This document shows positions 55,414-62,000 of a stretch of 62,000 nucleotides of DNA, in pieces; the stretch's first letter is position 1; the number at the start of each line of letters is the position of its first letter. Below the pieces are notes generated by a model. That model saw nothing but the letters and a program-made list of their open reading frames with translations. It had not been told where the DNA came from and searched no databases. Source of the stretch: Cryptomeria japonica. Lineage: Eukaryota; Streptophyta; Pinopsida; Cupressales; Cupressaceae. Position numbers and translations under genes: made by a program. Location: assembly GCF_030272615.1 (NCBI RefSeq), contig NC_081413.1, positions 98,612,239-98,674,238 of the forward strand, given 5' to 3'.

Positions 55414-58400
55414 TGTAGTGCCCCTCCTTGATTCATCCTTTATGATAGGATGTGTTGGATACTTAAGGGTTTGTTTGTGTTCTTGGTATTTCTTGTTTCT
55501 TGTTTTGCTCGGTATATTAATATTCTCTTTGATATTAGTGTATTCATTATGATTACTATGATGATGTTGATTCTATACTCCTTAAAAATTGAGGTTAGGC
55601 TTATGATTAACTTCATGATTATTCACTATTTCAAAATGTGGCTCATGTTTATTGCTTATGATGATTTACCTTGTGCTAACCCTAATTTGGTGTCTACATT
55701 AGATGTGAATGATGTTGATGTAATTTATTATGTTATGTCTTTGCTATGATGTCTTGTTGTTGTGAATGTGAAAGGGACGATGTCACATCATTCATGATTG
55801 AGTGGGGTGTGATGTTGTGATTCTCTTTCACCTACTTGTGTATCTTATGTTCGTATATATGTTCTGTATAGCCATTTGGTGTTATCTAGGATGCAAGTAC
55901 TAGGCATTGACTTCACCTCGTCCCACAGGTCTAAGTGTTCCTTTAATCCCAATGGAAGATGATCAGAGGTGACATAGGACCTTACCACATTCTAAACCTA
56001 GTAGATATCTCATCAATTTTAGTGTTTAAGCCTTGTTGTCTTGTTGGGTTCTATGTGGTCTTAGTTGATGTATTCTATTGTTGATTGGTGTTGTGGTGAT
56101 TAATAAATATATTTTTGTGAATATGTCTATGTCAAACCTTTCAATTATTATTGCACACCCTTGTGTGTGAGTAATTAGTTATTCATGTGGGGATATTGTA
56201 AGTCACATATTTTTGTATTAATGTTATTTTATGGATTATAATATTCAACATTTATAATTATGCGTGAGAAATTATTTATTTATTATTTTCTATGTATGTG
56301 GGAGATATTATTGGTATTGAGTTTAAATTATATTATTTGAGAAGTTATGATTATATATGAATTTGATTATTTATTTTATTGGTTTTTTGGAGTGGTGGAA
56401 ATTAATTAATTAATTAATTATTATATGTAGCTCATTGGTGCAAATTATTAAATGGTGGTAGGTATGAATAAATATAAATATATATATCTTTATTGGGAGC
56501 TTATAATAGATTAATGATTATTTGGTGGAATTATATTGGTTGAGTATTTATGCTTATTTGTATATTTATTTATTGTTTATTCATTCAGGGTTTTTTTTTT
56601 ATTATTTATTTAATTATTTATTGTTTTGATTATTTAATTATTTGTTTATTGTTTATTGATTGATTGATTTATTTGTTAATTTATTTGTTTGATTATTATT
56701 TGTTTATTTATCCCTTTTTATGATTGGTCTTTTGGGAGTTGTGTTTGGAGGATGATATTATTTATTTTATTTTATCTCGATATTTATGAAGGATTGTTAA
56801 TATTATTATTATTATTTTGATTTTTTATTGTGATGAGGTATGAATATTATATTTTTGAAAATATTGGGGGGAATAGATTGCCTAAGAGTTTTGTTGAAGA
56901 GTTTTGGATTTTGATTTTGGATATGGAAAGAGGATTCCAACGTATGTTTTTGATGATTGGAGTTGTTTTCCATTTGCATTTTTGTGGTTGTGTATGCATG
57001 GGATGAGTTGTTGGATTGTTGATTCATTGGTGTTTTAGATTGGTTGTGTATTTTTCTCCTTCAAGTTTCATTGTTCATTCTTCAAATCTTTAGGTCGATG
57101 GTTCTGATCTTACTTTATGCATTTTATTTTTTTAAGAAAATATTGTATGCTTCATGCTTGAAAAGATGTGTTTGTGCATTCTTGAGATTTATGTGTTTTA
57201 GCCTTCTCTGCTCCTTGGATTGGATGAAAGGCTTATTCTTTTCTTTTCCTTTGAAGGATGTGGTTGTGTTTGATACTTTATATTTTATCATTCTTTGTAT
57301 TTATTGTTTGGGAGGATTTTATTGTTATTTCCTTTGGAGGCTATGTTTGTGCTTGTGTTGTTGTGTTTTAAATACTTTGAGTTGTTAGAACTGAGAATTT
57401 TGGGTTCTTTCTTGTTGGATGATATTTGAGAATGGAACTTAGTGTTTCTCGATCTCTATTTTGTGGTTGTTATTTTATGTAGATGGTTGCTAAACTTTCT
57501 TTTCAATATTATCCCTTAGTCGCATCTTGATTTCATGTATTTCTAAATTTTCGATGATTTATTCTTCATTTTTTAGTTTAAAAAAATTATTTGTTGGGTA
57601 TGCATTAAATTAGTTATCTTATGTGTTATTTCATTTGTCGTTTGCACCATCTTATTTGTTGAAAGCGCTACTCTGTTTGGTATTTGTGCTAATCTGGTTA
57701 ATAGATGCACTGGACTTTATTATGTATGTGTCGTGCTAGTTAAAAAAGGTGTCATTCGGTGTTACAAAAGCGCTACACTGTGTAGTACGTGTGTTATTTT
57801 ATGTTATTAATGTGTTATTTTGAGCCACAAAAATACCAAAAGATTTTGAATAGATGCCAAAGAAATGAGTAAATGTGCCAATTGATTCAACGAAAGCGTT
57901 GTTTTGTCTTCGCCGATTGATTTTCTAAGTCTGTGTCAAGTTGTGTCAAACAAGAGGCTTGTTTTCGGGATTTTTGTGATTCCCTTTAATGTTTTCCAGT
58001 TTCAATTTATTTGGATTTGTTATATGTTGCATGATGGCTTTTTTGAGAGATTTATATGCCTTGCAGTGAATTGTCGGAATCATATTTCGGATGTATCATA
58101 CTATTGAGAATATGGGTTCCATGTTGGATTATTGCATGAGATTAATAGATAATCGCATTATGGAATCAAATGTGATTATGGTATAGTTTTGATATGAAAA
58201 TTTTGAAATTTTGTATCATGTGATTGTCTTGAGATTATTTATATTTATGTTTTTACCCTACATTTTAGGAACATGGTAGGGGGAGTGGCTTCCAAGTGGG
58301 TGTCGGGGTCTAGAGAGAGACTACCAGGGAATCTCATTGGAAGTTTTTTGTAAGCAAGTGATAATCTTAATTAGTTGATTTAGGAGTTTGGGTAGCTTTT

Positions 58401-59381
58401 ACATTTACCAAGGTAAAATATTTTGTGGAGCCCCACTCATGGCCTAGAATGCTAGTTCAAGCTCAAGATAAGATTGGGAAGGCCTTGTTGGCATGACTAT
58501 ACTCCCTTGTTGATGCAGGAGCATCCATTGGTGTAAGGGCAATCCTGGATCACCCAAAAATATTTATTTTTAGTTAGTTTTCTTTTAATGTTTTTGCATT
58601 TTTGGATACCCATTTGGACTAATAAGAGATTCCAACTTTCAAAATTGTCAAGCTATTTTTTCTTGTCGACTGCCAAAAACAAAAAGTTTTTATTTAAAGG
58701 TGGATGGAGCTCAAATTTTGTAGAAAGCTTGAGAACACAAAAATAAACACATTGGTGAAAGAATCAGGGCAAAAGCATTAACAGTTTGAAATTTATTCAA
58801 GTTTCAATTTCTCAAAAAATTGAAAAACATTCTTTCGAGTCAGATTTGAGGTATTAAATGGTTTCAAACAGCCCTAAAAATAGTAGGAATCAACAAAGAG
58901 GATTCTTAGCATATTCTTCACTCAGAGAGATTTCTAATGCTTCAAACGGTGTGTCAATACGATTCCTGGATCAAAAGCTATGGTTGCTGAAAGTTGGACA
59001 ATTTTCGGAAAGTTTAAATTTTTCGACTTTAGCTATATTTTTATATTTCCAATTTCATGTTTTGGCACTTGTCTATCAATTAATAATTTCTAAATTTTAA
59101 TTTCAACTCCAAAATCATGGAAGGCTATTTAGGACTCATGGAAGGAAACTTGTGAGTGGTTGTTGTATGTGAGTTTTTGGGAATTTAGTTTTGGGTTGGG
59201 AAGTTGCATTGTAAGGGTTTTTCCAAAAAATTTGTAAGTTGTTGTATTGCAGCCTATGACGATTGATTCCTATAGATTTTAATTGCATGTTTTGCAGATA
59301 GTTTATTTAAGATAATACAGTATAATATTTTGTGTCTTTCATTGCTATATTTTTTTCGTGTCTTAGATTTTGCCTTCATCA
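55414..59381 (+). repeat. Probable 5' LTR of Gypsy-2 (about 3968 bp)
   Basis: Starts TGTAGTGCCCCTCCTTG, similar in form to the Gypsy-1 start, and ends CTTCATCA two bases before a perfect primer site, the same two-base gap as in Gypsy-1. The length is like the 3566-bp Gypsy-1 LTR. It is AT-rich, with simple repeats (ATTA at 56400-56421; TTTATTTATTG-like at 56570-56720) and CAAAAGCGCTAC-type words near 57664-57900. The partner LTR is outside the window, so the left edge is inferred. Confidence 0.6.
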
Positions 59382-59383
59382 AG

Positions 59384-59395
59384 TGGTATCAGAGC
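59384..59395 (+). promoter_or_regulatory. Gypsy-2 primer binding site
   Basis: TGGTATCAGAGC; initiator tRNA-Met complement ahead of the gag relic. Confidence 0.9.
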
Positions 59396-59476
59396 AAGTT
59401 ATTCTTGAGCGTGTGGGAGATCGCCAAATGTGAGGCAGTTTGCACTAGGACTTGTGATTGTGGGCTCATGTTCAAG

Positions 59477-61000
59477 ATGCCTCCAAGAGTGATGCATGGT
59501 AGCAGAAATGTTGGTGGTAGGAATGCTTTGGCAAATGAGGGTTTGAGAGCCCTCTAGAGACATATTGATGTGTTGCAAGAAGAGCTAAGAAGAGGGCTTA
59601 ATCCGAGGAGAGGAGAAAGTGATGATGAAGGAGAGGTTGAAGATACATCCTCAAGTTAATCAAAAGAAGCAATAGATCAAGATTAGGCTTGATTATTGAG
59701 GGTCATTTCTCAGATTGGGAAGAGACCAAAAATTAAAGTTTGTAATTATTCTGGAAACCTGAACCCAAAAGAGTTGATCGATTGGATCAATGAACTGGAG
59801 GAATATTTTGAATATGAGGAGATAGAAGACCCAAATCAGGTCAAGTTTGCAAAAATGAAGTTGAAAGGTCATGCAAATATCTAGTGGAAAGAGGTCCAAC
59901 TTGATAGAAATCAGAGAGGAAAGGGAAAAATCACCATATTAGATTGAATGGTTGATAAAATGAAGAAACAGTTAATCCCTATGAACTATGAGTTGGAACT
60001 GTTGAATAAACTGCAAGGGCTGAAGCAAGGAAGCAAGTCTATGAAGGAGTATACAAAAGAATTTTACAAAATAATCATTAGAACAAGTCATGTATATGCC
60101 AACAAGGAAAAGGTCACCCGTTATTTGAATGGGTTAAGGTTGAGTATTCAAGAGGAGATGAGTCTAGTTAGAATGACCAGTATTGAAGAAGCATATCCTT
60201 TTTCTTTCAAGGTGGAGGAAAGGATGAATAAGAGATTTGAAGGCAAACAAAAAGGGAAAGACCGAGGTGGTAGAGGCGGTGGAAGATCCTTTGGGAATAG
60301 AAATGATCAAAATAAAAATGAAGACGTGGGTACCAGTCGAAATCAGAAGGGATATAATTTATATAGGCCCTATGATTAGAATAATTGTGAATAGAGAGGA
60401 AGAGGAAGAGGAAGGCTTGGACAAGGGTCTAGGAGAGGAGGTTTTAGAGGAAATTGTTTCCAGTGTGGGAAAGAAGAGCATAGAGCCTTTGAATGTCCAC
60501 AACATGAAGGAAGGAAAGGTCGAAGAAATGAAGGCCATGCACAGGTGGCACATGCAAATGAAGAATATCAGTCTGAACATTTCGATGATGCTGAAAGGGA
60601 AGAGGACCTAGTTATTAGGAGAACCCTGATGAATGAGGAAAAAGAACCATATCAGAGGAAGAGTTTGTTCTTCACCAAATGCAAATGTGAAAACAAGTTT
60701 TGTGATGTAATTATTGACACTGGGAGCACTGATAATCTGGTGTTTGAAGAGATGGTTACAAAGTTGAAACTAAAGAGAGAAAGACATCCATAGTCGTATC
60801 AAATAGCCTGGTTGCAAAATGACCACAAAGTTCTGGTCAATGAGCAATGTTTGGTGAAATTCAAGATTGGAAGCTACCATGATGAGGTACTCTATGACAT
60901 CATACCTATGGATACATGTCACATGTTGTTAGGGAGGCCATGACAATTCGATAGGCGTGTTGTACATGATGGTCGTGCTAATACCTATACCCTAACAAAG
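59477..61000 (+). pseudogene. Gypsy-2 gag-protease, one frame with ten stops
   Basis: Ty3/Gypsy gag and protease, starting MPPRVMHGSRNVGG at 59477. Gag shows VCNYSGNLNPKELIDWI followed by NELEEYFEYEEIED, then MKLKGHAN, YELELLNKLQGLKQGSKSM and EYTKEFY. Next come an RGRG stretch and a knuckle CFQCGKEEHRAFEC (60455-60496). Protease has IDTGSTDNLVFEEMV (Asp at 60716). Further on, MDTCHMLLGRP is followed by TGA where relatives have Trp, then QFDRRVVHDGRANTYTL. All parts lie in one frame. Stops are at 59555, 59657, 59684, 59690, 59882, 59945, 60377, 60392, 60791 and 60941. No RT follows; the similarity ends near 61000. Inactive. Confidence 0.88.
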
Positions 61001-62000
61001 GATGGAGTTTGTTGTGCAGGAAAGCCTTCAAATCAAACCATCACTCATGGTATGCCATGTGTATAAAGATTTAATTAGGTATTTAGGTGTGTCAAGGTCT
61101 TATGGACCATTTTGAACTTTTGCTTTGTAATAAGACCCCCTTTGTAAGGCCATTGACATGTTTGGAACTTATAAGCCTACATGGTCAAATCTGGTCAATA
61201 GGGTCAAGAATGAATAGGAATAGGTGTTTTAAGTCTTGTTGAGTCATTTTGGACCTTTTGAAGTCCAACTGACAACTTTGTTCATGTTTTGATGTTGTGA
61301 GGCAAAGATGTCACAAAATTGACAAAGTTGTCAAAAGAAACTTTTTGTGTCTTGCCCAACCACTCCTCCCAATGGTCACCAACTTTCAATTTTTGTTTGG
61401 GAGAGTTAGTTGAAATCTATATAAGGGAGTTGGAGATTGAATTCTGAAGTGAATGAAAAACGCACATTTTCCTGCAATTTCACGGTCTTTGTGCAATTCT
61501 TATAATGTTATCAGTTTGGGAATGTAGTAATATGTTCATGAATACATAGTAGAATGTGTTAGAGTCCCTTTGGATTTTATTTCATTCAATTTTGGTGTGG
61601 TTTGGAGCATTTGGTGGACAAATTTTGGTTACTGGTTCTGAAACTCTCTCTTTGCCTAAGGTTTTGTATTCAAATGCCTCTAACTTGATTCTCCCTTGTG
61701 GAAAACTTCCGGCCCTAGGGGGAAGACAATTTTAGAGGATTTAATTTAATATTATAAAGGCCTTTTGTAGGAGAGTGCGGGAAAGAGTGAGAAAATATTG
61801 ACCCTAGTCGGGCATCCTCATGTGATCGACTTATACTGAAGAACCTTTTGATGCATACAGTGCAGATTTGGGATGGATCAGCCAAACCAATGATTGGATT
61901 GGTGTTTGTGGAGTAGGAGAGCACTTTAAAATTCATAACCTTGCTTGGGTAAGTCCCCAGTGGTGCACTTCCTTTGTAAACCTGTCCAATTAGGTCAATA
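61001..62000. other. Right edge: unassigned, LTR-like sequence after the broken Gypsy-2
   Basis: No coding motif. CTATATAAGGGAG at 61418-61430 is a good TATA box on the plus strand, followed by a purine-rich leader, so this may be the 5' part of another LTR that interrupts Gypsy-2 soon after protease. The edge of such an insertion cannot be fixed because the other end is outside the window. Confidence 0.35.
61418..61427 (+). promoter_or_regulatory. TATA-box candidate in the right-edge sequence
   Basis: CTATATAAGG, in a context typical of plant LTR promoters. Confidence 0.4.

Noticed and set aside
56400-56720. Possible regulatory meaning of ATTA and TTTATT runs in the Gypsy-2 LTR
   Set aside because: Simple-sequence repeats common in AT-rich plant LTRs, with no further pattern.

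Overview
This window is a stack of plant LTR retrotransposons. I see no functional single-copy host gene. The only host-derived coding sequence is a broken piece of cytochrome c carried inside a Copia element. Plant-type Copia and Gypsy polyproteins, initiator-Met primer sites, a chromodomain Gypsy with 3.6 kb LTRs and near-total transposon content point to a large-genome seed plant. A conifer or other gymnosperm is plausible, but the species cannot be fixed from the sequence.

Left 41 kb: four nested levels, three of them proved by 5-bp target-site duplications (TSDs). Level 0 is a decayed minus-strand Gypsy (Tat/Ogre-like gag at 405-1657, probable 5' LTR at 39994-41480). Level 1 is a minus-strand Copia, called Copia-1 here (2756-38228, TSD CTACA), inserted in the leader of level 0. 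Level 2 is a plus-strand Copia, Copia-2 (3218-31143, TSD TAAAC), inserted in the left LTR of Copia-1. Level 3 is a plus-strand chromodomain Gypsy, Gypsy-1 (9203-29650, TSD GATTT), inserted in the reverse transcriptase of Copia-2 directly after its YVDD motif. LTR divergence falls in the expected order: about 5 percent in the compared part of Copia-1, three substitutions in 517 bp for Copia-2, and one substitution found among three 3566-bp LTRs for Gypsy-1.

Gypsy-1 is not a simple element. It has three LTRs and two complete internal regions in tandem (LTR-gag/pol-LTR-gag/pol-LTR) with one TSD around the whole. Both 1551-residue polyproteins are intact. Its LTR holds a GC-rich block, a TATAAAA box and then about 1.7 kb dense in perfect short inverted repeats. 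These end in an array of hairpins with a 21-nt period, a nearly constant loop and differing, self-complementary stems. This is the least explained structure in the window.

Copia-2 has an unusually long leader (about 2.3 kb). It contains three copies of a 21-nt imperfect palindrome and an antisense cytochrome c fragment. Its reading frame is otherwise open across the Gypsy-1 insertion, but the protease motif reads NSG instead of DSG.

Right 20 kb: a 363-bp TRIM-type miniature LTR element (42558-42920); a decayed Sirevirus-like Copia, Copia-3 (43444-52545, TSD AAAGG), full of ACCGGT hexamers; an AT-rich stretch with a 32-bp tandem repeat; and the 5' part of another Gypsy, Gypsy-2 (LTR about 55414-59381, then gag-protease with ten in-frame stops and no frameshift), which runs into unassigned LTR-like sequence at the right edge.
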